NCBI RefSeq assembly: GCF_019703515.2
Contig: NC_059374.1
Coordinates: 13,738,245-13,802,244 of the forward strand
Reading direction: 5' to 3'
Source of the DNA: Myxocyprinus asiaticus
Taxonomy: Eukaryota; Chordata; Actinopteri; Cypriniformes; Catostomidae
Length of the DNA stretch: 64,000 bases
Every line of letters begins with the position of its first letter. Position 1 is the stretch's first letter. Both the position numbers and the translations under genes were made by a program. Positions 21,680 to 33,539 of this stretch are shown here, one piece after another. The notes under the pieces are model-generated. The model was not told the DNA's origin, did no database searches, and saw only the letters and a program-made list of their open reading frames with translations.

Positions 21680-22498
21680 TAGTGGTCGACCGATATGGGT
21701 TTTTTAATGGCCAGTGCCGATATTCAGAGAGCAGGGTGGCTGATAAGCCAATACAATGCCGATATATCACACAATTTAATATAGTAAATAACAAACATAA
21801 AATTGCTAAAAAAATAAATAATAATAAACTCTTATTAAGCACTATATTTACTCAATTTCACACAAAACTAAAAAAAATAATAGTGTATTTTAAATGGTAG
21901 ATAGCAGTTTCTTCATATTTCTGTTTAGTCATTAAATTTTAGTAATTTATTTGCACGAAGAAATTGTTAATATATTAGGAAGAAGGAAATAACAGTATAC
22001 AAAGTAGTCCAGTAACCATGGATGGCATGTCCATGTTAGCAATCGCATTTACTCCAAAAATGTCAAATCAAACCAATTGTACATACGGTGATAGTGAATA
22101 AGACATTTACTTATAGCATACGTGAAGCGCTTTTACCTTGGGCTGCATCCGAAAATGTAGGCAGCTGACTTGCTACCTTGCTGCCTAATCAGTTAATGGC
22201 TTAACTGACATCTGTTTTGAATGAATGGAACTCTTAAGAAAACTGGTCTCCGAACAGTTTGAAAAGCACCTTATTTTCATCGTACCTCCATATACAGCCT
22301 CCAGAGGCAGAATTTTCCTGGTTTCAGACGCAGTCTTGAAGTTGCATTCACACGCTTGTGTGGATCCAGCACGAGCCTCAATCTCCTGACAATTTAAACG
22401 GCCTGGATTGCCTGCTTGGTTTGTCACATGATTTGTGAATGAGAGTAACTTTTTATCCTGATCCTGATCAGCCTCGGCAATATATCGGTCGACCACTA
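21680..22498. mobile_element. hAT-type element with GGTCGACCGATAT ends
   Basis: The ends tagtggtcgaccgatat and the complement of atatcggtcgaccacta are a perfect 17-base inverted repeat. The octamer cttctaaa is perfect on both sides (21672-21679, 22499-22506). It is 819 bases long and AT-rich with no transposase; the minus-strand frame at 22185-22547 crosses the right border and is spurious. A related, older copy lies at 55682-56112. Confidence 0.85.
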
Positions 22499-22739
22499 CT
22501 TCTAAACGCCTCCCACAGTGGTGTGGCGGGTGTTTGAATGTTCGCAAACAGTATACCGTTGCTCTGCTGTTTCAAACTTCTTTTTACCCCTGAACGAAGA
22601 ATGAAGAAGTTCTCCGAAAGTATATTGGGGCCTTAAAGGTGAGCTCTTTTAGTTGAAACACTGTTATTGATAAATCAATATTTCTGCCTAAAAAATTTTC
22701 GCAATACGGACAGTTAGGAAATAAAACACACTGTCTCAA

Positions 22740-23200
22740 AGAATGGGGGTATGACAATAAGATGTATTTGATGACTGCAATTAGATATTCAGTTGACTTA
22801 CAAATATTTATTATGGAATTTGATGGCAGTCATGTAGTTCACAAACATCCTGCCATGCTCATGTTCAAATGCTAATTGGGTTACAAAGTTTATTAATTGA
22901 TTTATCAAGCAGAATAATTCCACTGAATAATATTATGAGGTGGCTTATATATGGATGAGCAGGCTTATGAGCTTTACTGTATTGAAGATACAAATATATG
23001 AGCTCCTTTGGGATCCTGCCACATCATCAGTGCTATTCTGCATACAGTTACACCATGCACTGATGAAAATAGAGGGTTTGTTCTGCATTTTGATTAAACC
23101 TTCCCTGTTTATCCCACTTTCAATTAGCAAGGCAGTCTGTGTGTGGCGTTGTACTCTGAAATAGTCAAGAAAATCTAGATTATAATATCGCACACAAGAT
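22740..23200. other. Candidate conserved non-coding element
   Basis: Repeat-free, medium-complexity block with several ATTA/TAAT cores in ordered spacing (gcaattagat, gctaattggg, attaattgattta, tcaattagca) and E-box-like words. Short opposing frames at 22940-23208 do not resemble protein. The texture suggests a homeodomain-bound enhancer, but this is unproven. Confidence 0.3.
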
Positions 23201-24184
23201 GCAATCATGTAGTCTATTTAATACAAAAAACAAAAAACAAAAATTATCCAAACTTAGTCTTTATTGATCGCATTGCTGTCTGACTGGATATGAACATTCC
23301 ATATCCACCCTATAAGCAAATATAAAAGAGTTAATGTCCACTTTTCTGCTAACCAACTTGAATTTTTTTTGGAGGGCATTTACACTTGCACATATCTATC
23401 CGATCAGAAAAACTCATGAAGAGACCAATTGTAAATACAGTACCTCCGCATTTTCTCTCCAGAGTTTCACATTGCAGACTACTCCCCACCAAACATATTT
23501 CACCCTTTGTAGGGTTCTAATAGGCACCAGCAATTGTAATTCCATTCTTGGATATTTTACTTTTTTCTCTAAGTAGATTTACTTGGAAGAAAAAATCAAT
23601 TTGTTTTTTCCAGTGGTTGTGCCCATTGGGAGGTATATCCTGTGACCTTGCTGCCGGATAGTTGATTTACTTGGCATCGATCGGATTTTTTCTTCCCCTG
23701 CATGCTTTGTTGAGCTCATCTCAAATAACTAATAGGTTATCCTTAACAATCTAATATTCAGCACATGTACATAGACATTACACAGAGTGACTATATAGCC
23801 AGATGCGTTCATAATTATTGTATCATACACCCGTGCACATTATGGACTCTTAATGGTAGCACTTTATTGAAACATTTCCTACATGGAGTCCCTGTGCTTA
23901 GTTGGAAATTACTTTGTACAGATGTGTGTTTTAATGCTGTGTTTGACCTCAGTAGCCCATTGGGGTTTCATCGTAACATTGTCAGTTTGACTGCCGACTG
24001 ACACAAATTTGTAAGAATAACAAGCATATAAAACAAAACGAAGGTCAAAAATGCAGTTAAACCAAACATTCCACCCAAACTAGCCATGTGAAAGCAAGAA
24101 AAATACTGTATCATAAGACAACATGGTGCTATATACAGTATCTTTCAAGGTGATGTGTGTTGGGGTTTTTCGGTTTTAAAATAC
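23201..24184. other. AT-rich stretch, nothing recognised
   Basis: No transposon ends, RNA genes or supported exons. Short plus-strand frames (23334-23576, 23765-24001) have no recognisable domain and no splice context that I trust. Confidence 0.4.
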
Positions 24185-24188
24185 TTAA

Positions 24189-24837
24189 AGGGATAGTTCA
24201 CTCAAAAATTTTAATTCTCTCATCATTTACTCACCCTCATGCCATCTCAGATATTAATTACTTTCTTTCTTCTGCTGAACACAAACTAAGATTTTTAGAT
24301 GAATATCTCAGCTCTGTAGGTCCATACAATGCAAGTTAGTGGCGGCCAGAACTTTGAAGGTCCAAAAAACCCAAAGATTCAACATAAAAGTAATCCGTAA
24401 GACTTCAGTGGTTAAATCTATATTTTCAGAAACAATATGATAGGTGTAGGTGAGAAACAGATCAATACTTATGTCATTTTTACTATAAATTCTCCTCCCT
24501 GCCCAGTAGGTGGCGATATGCACGTAGAATGTGAATTGCCAAAACAAAAGAAGAAGAATGTGGAAGTGAAATTGAAAGTGGAGATTTATAGTAAAAAAGG
24601 ACTTAAATATTGTTTTATTTCTTACACACACCTGTCATATCGCGTCTGAAGATATGAATGTGACCACTGGAGTAATTTGGATTACTTTTATGCTGCCTTT
24701 ATGGACTAACAAAGCTGAAATATTCTTCTAAAAATCTTTGTTTGTGTTCAGCAGAAGAAAGAAGGTCATACACATCTGGAATGGCATGAGGGTGAGTAAG
24801 TTATGAGAGAATTTTCATTTTGGGGTGAACTATTCAT
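24189..24837. mobile_element. TTAA-flanked MITE (GGGATAGTTCAC family), complete copy
   Basis: The ends agggatagttcactcaaaa and the complement of ttggggtgaactattcat are inverted repeats that continue inward through ctcatcatttactcaccctc and the matching gggtgagtaagttatgagag. TTAA lies at both borders (24185-24188, 24838-24841), the target preference of piggyBac-type elements. Inside are further inverted blocks (tctgctgaacacaaact/ttgtgttcagcagaag). Frames on both strands within are by-products. Confidence 0.75.
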
Positions 24838-24841
24838 TTAA

Positions 24842-26385
24842 TATGCACAGAAAACCATAAGTAGGCCACTAATAAGTTGATTTTCACTAAAAGTGTAAAC
24901 AAAAATTATGTTTCAACATCCCATCCAGTTTGACATAATAACATTGGCTCGACCAATAGCCTGAGTTTGGAGCGGGATTATCTGTTTGTTGACCAATATT
25001 TGGTTCGGGAAACCTGAAAAACAGTAATTATTTCTGCGATTTTGCTTTGTGATGGTTGTGTCACAGAAATTACACACCTGTAACAGAATTTACCTGTAAA
25101 CCTACTGTAGGTAATCTAGAAGTGTTAGTGCTTAAAGTCAATGTGAAACGGCATTCGCAGCCAATTTTAATTCTGTAATGTATTGTATTTTGTATTGAAA
25201 CAGGATGTAGAAGAAATGTAGGGCAGAACTTGATTTTATTCTACCAGAATGGAGCCACATGATTGGAGGGGCAGAGTTGAAAAATAAGTGTGCTTGGTGA
25301 TGTCAACCAATAAGGAAAGTTGTTTTAGAGGCAAAGCCTTTTTATTAGGCTTTGGGATGTTTATCAGCTAGAAAACTAGACAATGTTCTGTGTTAATAAG
25401 TATTAGATATAGCAATTGTTTTTACTTTATGCAGTTGTGTAGATCAAGGCTCTTCATTCAAATGACAGAATGTTTTCAATGGGTCTCAATTCATTTAACA
25501 GCAATTTTACATGCATTTGGTGATATTTTACCTTAATTTCAATCCTTTTCTCTTTTGGTTTCATGCAGGTGCATATATTATATGATTTTGTGGAATAATG
25601 TCACCTCATTGTGTCTCAATTGTGAAACTTTACAATCTTATTTTCCCTTGAGATAGACCATCTTTTTTGTGAGGAAAATTGTATTTCCGGCTGTTTTTCA
25701 GATAAGCTCTCTTAGTGTAATTACATGAAAAATGCTTACACCTCAGCCTTGCAATTAGTTCCCATTTGCATTTTGATTTAAAGCATCTAAGTGGGGTTAT
25801 TTATGGGGGGTTTCATAGTATACACTTTTTAAGATATCATACAAATGAGCAACTTCTATGTTGACATTTTGAAGAAAAGATAAAGAAAGATCCTAATCTC
25901 TACTTGCTCATGTCAGAAACTCATTCATTAGAGTAAAATATGGTTGCGTATTCACGCCTTTAATATGCATATGACTTTTTTTTTCATTTTTTTTTTTTTT
26001 TTTTTTTTTTTTATGGATCCTGAGGCATCTAACTTAAATGAGCATCTCAATAAAAGTGCCCTCAAATCCTTGTTGGTGGCAGGATTCTCACATGATGATC
26101 GTGCCTGTTGTTTGATTCAAGAGTTATAATTACTATTCAATTCAGAAAACCATGTGTTTCACTGGAACAAAATCCCTACAAGCAATCCAGACACACAACG
26201 GAGTGCCATAATCAAATACATAAGAAAGAGAAATCATAACTGTTTTATAGCCCTAACCACAAACATTATGAAGACCATTTGACATATTTAAAACCTTTTA
26301 TATGTAAATGATGAGCAGCTGTAAATAAAATAAAATAAAAAAATTAATAATAATAACAATAATAATAACAATTATAATTTCAATA
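24842..26385. other. AT-rich stretch with poly-T
   Basis: Nothing with gene character was found. A run of about 25 T with one interruption lies at 25979-26012, and AT-rich trinucleotide-like repeats follow near 26320-26375. Confidence 0.4.
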
Positions 26386-26635
26386 GAAAAATAAATGCTG
26401 GAGTAAAAAAAAAAATTAATTACAACTGTAATTTTTTATTGATTTTTTTAGTAGTGCTGTCAGTCGATTAAAAATGTAATTGCGATTAATCGCATAATTT
26501 TCTCGTAGTTAATCATGATTACATTTTTAATCGACTGACAGCACTACTAAAAATAAAAAAATAATAAAATAAAAAAATAATAATAATTACAGTTGTAATT
26601 AAATGTACATTTTTTTACTCCAGCATTTATTTTTC
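26386..26635. repeat. 250-base palindrome with 33-base perfect inner arms
   Basis: Inner arms 26448-26480 and 26518-26550 are perfectly complementary over 33 bases (ttagtagtgctgtcagtcg and its complement) around a 37-base centre. Outer arms (gaaaaataaatgctggagt near 26386-26404 and its complement at 26617-26635, plus taattacaactgtaatt) extend the symmetry over the whole 250 bases. The inner phrase tgctgtcagtcgattaaaa is close to the TAGGGCTGTCAATCGATT hAT family. It is probably a fold-back MITE. Confidence 0.75.
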
Positions 26636-26638
26636 CAA

Positions 26639-26681
26639 ATTTCAGCACTTTAAAAATTACAGATTTTTAAAGTGCTGAAAT
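26639..26681. repeat. Perfect 19-base hairpin
   Basis: Arms 26639-26657 (atttcagcactttaaaaat) and 26663-26681 are exact reverse complements around the 5-base loop tacag. It adjoins the large palindrome. It could be a transposon end-to-end relic. The following sequence has no terminator or RNA-gene features. Confidence 0.7.
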
Positions 26682-27189
26682 GTAACTCTAAATGTACTAA
26701 TTTTCCTGTCAAAATGCATTTATTTCCTTCTTGACTAATTGAAAGAACTAGTCTCCCCATAGGTTGCATTTTCATTGCAATGTGCATTAAATCCCTTAAA
26801 CTCTCATCCTCCATAATATTAATCAGCCAGCAGACTGTGGTTACCTGCTTTGATACAGCAATCGTGAAGCCACGTCATGATTCACGTAATGAAAAGCGCT
26901 TGCAGACAAAAATGTCTCATTCTGCATTTTGGTGATAATTAAAACTTGCCATACTTCTGTGGTAATTAAAATACGCCTTATTTGAAAAATACTTGATTTT
27001 TGTTACAAGTTCCATCTGGGCTTGTTTTGTACAACAAATAGCTTTAAGAGCTCCTTTCCCCATCATTTATCACTGAACACTGCTGTTGTATGTGTGTTCA
27101 TGGTGTGTCCTTCAGTGTAATGACTCCTGGAGGACACATTACAAAGGATCTACCCTTCCAACCAGTGTTTATGCTGGTTTTATGCTGTA

Positions 27190-27424
27190 TTAATGGTAAA
27201 TATGTTAATCGCGGTTAAGAAAAATAAAAAATATGTTATCATGACAAGGGAGTGGTTTGATTGCAGATTGACTGCAATTTAGTTCAGTGTCTTTGTGTAG
27301 CACTTTTCACAATGCATTTTGTTCCAAAGCAGCTTTGCAAAAAACTGTGCCTTAATACCCCCAGTGAAACTGTTGAACTTTTTAAATTAATTGCATGGTT
27401 AATGTGTTAATTTTGACAGCTCTA
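27190..27424. repeat. Truncated hAT family piece carrying a dispersed segment
   Basis: The phrases ttaatcgcggttaag on the left and ttgacagctcta on the right belong to the TAGGGCTGTC hAT family. Between them, 27234-27367 is a 134-base segment that recurs at 33106-33239 with only two differences. Confidence 0.55.
27234..27367. repeat. 134-base dispersed segment, copy 1
   Basis: It runs from tgttatcatgacaaggg to ataccccc-agtga and contains gcacttttcacaatgcattt and gttccaaagcagctttgc. A copy at 33106-33239 has the same length and two substitutions. A diverged relative in which the phrases are tagcgcttttcacaa and tttcaaagcagcttta lies near 50460-50650. It is probably the tail of a LINE or SINE family common in fish genomes. 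Confidence 0.6.
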
Positions 27425-27779
27425 TGTTTTAGATTTATTATACCAAGTTAGATAATTATACTATTATAGCTTATTAACTTATTATAGCTTATTACGTTTA
27501 AATAATCAGTGGGTGAACTAAATATTTGATTATCTGTATAAGGCACTAGAATGCCATTCTGTAATGCCTGAAACATTGTCAACATATATCAACAGTGAAT
27601 TTCTGTCAACCACGGCTGTTTCTTTTTTTTACAGTGCTGGTGTAAAACTGTGCTTTTAACGTCAACAAAATTAGGCAACTATTTCGATATTGCCATCATC
27701 TCCAAAAGCACAAGAAGTGTCAGTCCACAAGATCGATGACACTCATTTCCATATTGTTTGTATTAGCAGAATGATGCAA

Positions 27780-28260
27780 AATTAACTTCTAATTAAATCC
27801 CCAGAATCAGCACTTGAATGCAAACACTGTGTGGTTATCTGGTCCTCTCTTGCAAAGCATACTCTTTGTGAAATGGATTTAATAGTTGTTTAGCGAGACA
27901 CCTGAAAATAATGAATGATCCTTGCAGACAGGGAGAGCTTTCTTAAAATTAATTTACTTGGTGCCAAACATGAAGTGCCTACGCAAATATTACCCTTATT
28001 TATACACTTTCCAGATATTATTAAATATCGTTGAAAGAAAACTCTGAAAAAAGGACAAATGCAGCCCTGCACCATATGGCTCAGAGCAGCAATTTTGTTT
28101 GCATCATGAAACATTGTATTTAGACAGCATCTGTAATTGAAATTAATCATATAATTTACATAAGGAATCACATTATTAATTGCTTGTTTAGTAGAACTCT
28201 TGTGTCTCTACTTACATGCTGAATGATTAATTGGACTTAGTTGATATTAGTTAATATTTC
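27780..28260. other. Candidate conserved non-coding element
   Basis: Repeat-free block with many ATTA cores (aacttctaattaaatcc, aaaattaatttac, gaaattaatcat, tattaattgctt, gattaattggac). The combination is reminiscent of deeply conserved vertebrate enhancers. The minus-strand frame at 27890-28171 has no recognisable domain. Confidence 0.35.
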
Positions 28261-28361
28261 TTCCAAATTGGGCTACAAAACAATCTGATATCAAGTATGG
28301 GGATTTTTTATTATTACAAATGTGTAATAATACACATTTTTTATTATTGTGTACTGCTTAA

Positions 28362-28527
28362 AGGGATAGTTCACTCAAAAATGAAAACTGTTCCTTCCTT
28401 GCAAGGAACACAAAAGCAGTTTTTCCAAGCTGCTCTGTCCCTGGTCACTATTCACTTTCATTTTATGAAAAAGAATGCCTGAAAGTAAATGGTGACCAGG
28501 GACAGGTCAGAACTATACAGTATCCCT
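28362..28527. mobile_element. TTAA-flanked fold-back MITE
   Basis: It starts agggatagttcactc and ends gaactatacagtatccct between two TTAA sites (28358-28361, 28528-28531). The halves are inverted copies of each other: ctgtccctggtcactattca on the left pairs with tggtgaccagggacag on the right. At 166 bases it is a small fold-back member of the GGGATAGTTCAC family. Confidence 0.75.
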
Positions 28528-28531
28528 TTAA

Positions 28532-29742
28532 GAATATATAAAAGTTTATACCTCATCTGAAACTGTTCGCTTTATGCAAAAGAAAATATCCCAAAAATGT
28601 TGCAGCTGAACTGTTTCATTTGCATGTGTGCGTGTAATCACAGACCAATTGCTTATTTATAATAGCATTCAAATGTACCTGACCTTGTCTGTGTACTCAA
28701 ACTTACTCTTTTTTGTGACTTCACACCTTTAATTAGCTAATTATTTCAGACGTTCTTCTCTGCCTACACTACTGTCCTGTCTGCTTCAGGGTTCTGTACT
28801 AGTACCTATTTGCCCAGAGGTCACAACGCTCTATATTTGTAAATTTCTCATTTTCTCTATAATTGTACACTGAATTGAGCTACTGGCTATATAGCATAAT
28901 GCATACTACTCTTACTATTCCTGCAGTATGCTTTATGTATACTGTGCATAGTAAGCACATATTCTCTATGCATGGAATACGCAGATGACCTACTACATTA
29001 TCCAAAATGTGAAGTATACTGGAATACTGGATCCCACAATGCAATGCATTTGACTTGACCTTGCATTTCAAGTGTGATGAATGAACCGGAAATAGCTTCT
29101 AACTATCTATTTTTTTCTTGACTAATTATTTGATTGAACTAAAAGTTGAAACATTTAATATACACTGAAAACCCTAATAAGTTCACTTCATTCAACTGAT
29201 TGAGAAAACATGTTCCCTTAATTGACTTGAGTAATGACGTCTCCAAAACTTGTGCAATTTAGTTACATTAACGTAACATTCATATAGAATGAACTTAATT
29301 ATTTAAGTTAAGGTATCTATATGCAAGTAGACTAAACTCAGATTTAATATTTATATTGTTGTTTGTACTTAATAATTTGAATTGAATTGACTCAAATTTA
29401 GATCGTACAATAACATAGCTTAAATAAAGAAGATTGCAAGTGATTCTAATGAATAATAAAATAAAGGTAATTTGCCACAGAAATGCATATAGGCCTGTAC
29501 TTCAGTTGAACACGCACAAGGAGAACTGAGATACTGTTTACAGGGTCCAACTTGACCAAAGGTGATTGAGATCATCCTAATGGTGACATCACACAAAACA
29601 ACTATTTGCAACAAAAAAACATAAATAATACTACAAAAGAGATTTGCCCGCCTCGGAGGAGCCTTTTTTTTTTGCCCCTGACAGTCAGGACATCAGCATT
29701 TCCGTTGCTCCAATACCACTCCATCACGAGCATAAGCTAACA
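28532..29742. repeat. AT-rich stretch with MITE-like fragments
   Basis: The part 28880-29050 is built from inverted tatgcat/atgcata words (gcataatgcatactact, gcagtatgctttatgtat), typical of cyprinid MITEs. The part 29160-29410 (acactgaaaaccctaataag, aacttaattatttaagtt) looks like another AT-rich MITE. Boundaries are unclear and no coding exon is supported. Confidence 0.4.
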
Positions 29743-30480
29743 CAGTGGTTCTCAACCTTTTTTTGATGAATGCCCCCCTACTTCATTCCCTTACGCCCCC
29801 CAGTTACGTGACATAATTTGAAAGCGGAGACTTTGTTGTACCAAAATAAGAAAGAAAAGAAAGAAAAAAACATAAAACACAAAACTCAATCTTTGTGTTA
29901 TTTGCTTAATTTGCTCAATGCAACTTCAAGGCATTGCATAATTTTAAAGTTTTGTTAATAAATTCAGCAGGCTTACGCATCATGAATGTGAGACCAAACC
30001 TTGCATTTCTTGAATTCAAGCAGATGGAGGGCTGTATCTGGGGCCTATAAAATGAAAATGCGAAGACAGAAACTAATAATAAAAGTGACATTGTTAATAT
30101 ATTTTACATTTGCCTTTTATTTATTTTTATAGTTTTAACAATGGTATTTGTAACAAGACCATAGTAAACACATGGAAGCATGGATCTTCTTCACATCCAT
30201 GGTTAGATTTAACATGATTTCTATTAAACAAACTATGGCATTTTTGTAATTATACACATATAAGAACAATAAATACAAAATATTAATATTTATAAAAAAT
30301 ATAAAGTTGTAACAAAAATGTATTAATTTATTAGCCTATGACAAATTTAATAGAGCTGAAGAAATTATATGATAATATTTATTATCAATCTATTTCTGCC
30401 TAAAGTACAGTTAGTGTTACTATAGTAAATTCAAGGGTGGTGATGTAGAATTCTGTGCCGAATTCAAATGGTTTACGATT
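29743..30480. repeat. hAT end and AT-rich sequence
   Basis: At 29743 the phrase cagtggttctcaacctttt is a typical Charlie-like hAT terminal repeat, followed by atgcccccctacttc and cgccccccagttacg. No matching right end or target duplication was found, so the element is truncated or ends beyond recognition. Confidence 0.5.
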
Positions 30481-31204
30481 CTTTCGCCTTGCTTCTCACT
30501 GATTCTCGCAGAGCTGCGAGTTTAAGAGCTCAAGCTTTAAGAGCTTTGCACTTGTGTTGCTCTGTCCATTGAGCCGTATCGATCTACAGAGCCATACTTA
30601 AAATAAAGTTGTAAAGAAAATGCATGATAAATGTAAAGAAAAAAAAACTATAAGAAAATGCAATCATTTATTTATTTTCGTTTTGTAAGCTCCGTATTTA
30701 TTTAATTCAGGGAATAATGCTTTCATATTGCTGAAGTGTTACACTTTTTCTAAGTTTCTCCAAATTTATTTAAAACATTTTATATAAAATGAAAAGAAGA
30801 AAAAACACCGAAAGAGCTTGAGGAGAGTGATAACTGGGCATAAATGTTGCTATGGTGCAAACGCAAAGCAGGTTTCTTTCCAAGTGAATTGGGGTGCAAG
30901 AGAGGTGCATACTTTCTCATCTGGCCGTCATAATAGCAGTCACACTATACGGCTGTGATGCAAAATTTTTGACTCTGCCAGAACTTTGTCGGAGGCTAAA
31001 GATCATAGCAAAGGGTATTAATCGGCTGTCGGTGAACATGTCACACTGAACATTGTAAGATTGCCGATTTCGCCCTACGAAATTTGTCTCAGATGGCAGA
31101 ATCGTGGCCAGAATCGTACAGTGTGCACCGGGCTTAACCATCAATGGAGTAAAAAAGTAAGTTAAGAGCAAATATACAAAATACAGTATATATACATGCA
31201 GTAT
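30481..31204. repeat. AT-rich DNA with a repeat fragment
   Basis: The part 30930-31140 (aatcgtacagtgtgcaccgggctt, with ggccgtcataat at the other side) resembles one end of a fish MITE with CACAGTGTG-type ends. The rest shows no feature I can support. Confidence 0.4.
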
Positions 31205-31212
31205 ATACATAC

Positions 31213-31825
31213 TAGGGCTGTCGATTTAACATGTTAATTCAGTGCGATTAATTATATAAAAAATAACGTGTAAAAAATTTTTACGCAATTAATCATGTCC
31301 CCAGACCATAATAAGGAATATTCCTTCCATATAAGCAATTCAAGCTTGAAGTACCACCTGTTTTCTCTAGGGGGCAGTAAGCAAAAACTTGCTGCTTAGG
31401 CAACTTGCAGCTCAAACAGATAGAGAACAAACCACACTTACCGACATCAGACAACACAAGATGAGAACACGTTCTTACGTTCAAACACAGCTTGATGGAG
31501 CACAAATCCGAAGGCAGGGATCTCAAGATGTGTTTTTCTAAGTTTCAAACTTCCTTTAACTTGACATACCGACATAAAAAAGGTATGTTTATGACGCAAC
31601 GCAAAAAAAGTGTCCGTCTGATGCAGGTGTACATTGACGCGTCCTTAGAAAAGCCCTTATAATAGATCTCGGACTGACTGGCGAATTCAAAATGGATTGC
31701 TGTGAACGGTAGGCTAATGATAGGCTTATGTTCAATAATATGGAAATAAACAATATATTGCATTCTATAGCCACTTTTTGTCTTTTTTAATGTTTGCCAA
31801 AATAATGTATTGCATTTAAATTTTC

Positions 31826-31891
<66 letters not shown>

Positions 31892-32020
31892 TTTTATATT
31901 GAATTATTGTTATTTGAAGGGCTTTCTCAGGAAATATTTATGTATGTGATTAATTCAATTAATTAATCTGTATACCATGTAATTAATTAGATTAAAAAGT
32001 TTCATTGATTGACAGCCCTA
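31213..32020. mobile_element. hAT-type element (TAGGGCTGTC family), complete copy
   Basis: The ends tagggctgtc and gacagcccta are perfectly inverted. The flanking octamers are atacatac (31205-31212) and atacatat (32021-32028), 7 of 8 identical. Inside is an (AT)n tract at about 31833-31886. The family phrases cgattaattatataaaa and gtgattaattcaatt face each other near the ends. Two minus-strand frames inside are not conserved protein. Confidence 0.8.
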
Positions 32021-32028
32021 ATACATAT

Positions 32029-33105
32029 ATATATATATTTATTTATACCATGATCTGTTCTAATACTTGATTCTGATTGGCTGGAATGTGTGCAGATCAA
32101 ACCGTTGAATGCACAGGCAGTTCCATTTTTATTTTATCACCGTTCTATATTAATGTGCTTTCTCTGCTGTCCCCGTAATGACTTGTAATTGCGAGAGTTT
32201 TATGCCTCTGTTCAAACGAACTCCAGACGCAAATATAGTGTCATAGCTGGGATTAGTCTATGCTGTGCATACTTACTATGCACAGAAAAGTCTGCAGGTT
32301 TAGAGCGTTTTGGATGATTTTCTCCTCATTATGAATGGTAAGTGCAACTTTTACAACTGTCACGTCAGCAACGCCACTTTTTCCTCATTAATGTGAAAAT
32401 GACAACGAATAGGAATTGAATATTACATGTTCTCAGGAGTGCCAACCCTTCTACATTATGTGGCAATTATTCTGGATTGAGTATTCAAATTCACAGTTTT
32501 TAAAGTGTGTTTGTTCTCCGAAAAAAAAAAAATAAAAATTGTATCACACTACTTTATCTCTGTGTCTGATTTAGAACAAGCAGAACTCTATATCTAACAA
32601 CTTGTTGATAAAGCTAACCATTATTTTTTATTCTTCCAGTCAAAATTTGCACTGCATTAATTAATGACTGCTTTAACTAATCAATGCTAGCAAGTGACCT
32701 TGGTACGTATAAGCGGGATAATCCATGGCTAGGTGTGCGTTAAACGATTTTAATGGTTCATTGCCTCCACGTTGTGCATTTAAAATCATTTGCTCGCCTC
32801 TCAGTATTCCACCTCTGAATTTTGCCTTGTGGAAGACTAAGGCAGTGTGCTTCCACGTTTACATCTTGAACTGGGATCCAAACCCAAATCACCAACTCAC
32901 ATTTTATTTCAGGATAATATGAGAGAACCTTAAAATCTGAGCCTGTAAGGGGTCCAATGGGAAATGAGCGTAAGATGGATTGGATGGAAGTCAGAGGAAG
33001 AGCGCAATGATGAAAGAGGTTGAAACTGAGAATTAACTTTATGTGTGGTAGCTGCACTAGTGTTGAAGTAGGCTACACCTGGGTAATGAGTATTGTGCCA
33101 GGATT
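32029..33105. other. Non-coding stretch with possible MITE
   Basis: The part 32040-32400 (gaattctgattggctgg-like phrase, atgcacagaaaagtctgcag) resembles a dispersed fish repeat, but no ends are clear. A poly-A run lies at about 32521-32532. No gene is supported. Confidence 0.35.
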
Positions 33106-33239
33106 TGTTATCATGACAAGGGAGTGGTTTGATTGCAGATTGATTGCAATTTAGTTCAGTGTCTTTGTGTAGCACTTTTCACAATGCATTTTGTTCCAAA
33201 GCAGCTTTGCAAAAAACTGTGCCTTAATACCCCCAATGA
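33106..33239. repeat. 134-base dispersed segment, copy 2
   Basis: Same length as 27234-27367 with two substitutions (gattgattgc for gattgactgc, and cccaatga for cccagtga). It continues with gcaagtcaaaggcgac, which also follows the diverged relative near 50620, so the original element is longer on this side. Confidence 0.6.
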
Positions 33240-33539
33240 GCAAGTCAAAGGCGACAAAAGATGTTAAGTTGAGATAAGAAAGAAGCCTTAACAAGGATTC
33301 AGCAGGATCCCTTCTACTTTTGGCTGAGATGTTTAAATACATTTAGAAAAAAACACTCATATAATAGCACAGCAGGCTAGGTGCTGCGAACAGGTGTAAA
33401 GAATACTGATGAAATTAGCTAAAAACCTTTGTAGAGTTTGTGATTAGAATTTTTGTCTGTCCAAAAGTAATAATTACTGATTATTTCACAGATATAACTC
33501 AGAAAGCAGAGGGGAAGTTATGGTCGTGTATATTAAATG

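Larger units (their letters stand above)
20027..22522. repeat. Tandem duplication, second unit broken by two transposons
   Basis: Unit 1 (20027-20249) runs from tagtgttaccgcattagca to cgcctcccacagtggtgtta. Unit 2 starts at 20250 with tagtgttagcgtattagcg and ends near 22522 with the same cgcctcccacagtggtgt. Unit 2 is interrupted by a Tc1 transposon (20331-21508) and a hAT element (21680-22498). Between the inserts the shared text is easily followed (gaattcagaatgtaaacaag, cacattttaatgtcacatta, ggttttacatgta). Without inserts each unit is about 225-260 bases. The function of the duplicated sequence is unknown and it has no frame. Confidence 0.75.

Noticed and set aside
22185..22547. 120-codon minus-strand frame
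   Set aside because: It crosses the right border and target duplication of the hAT element at 21680-22498.
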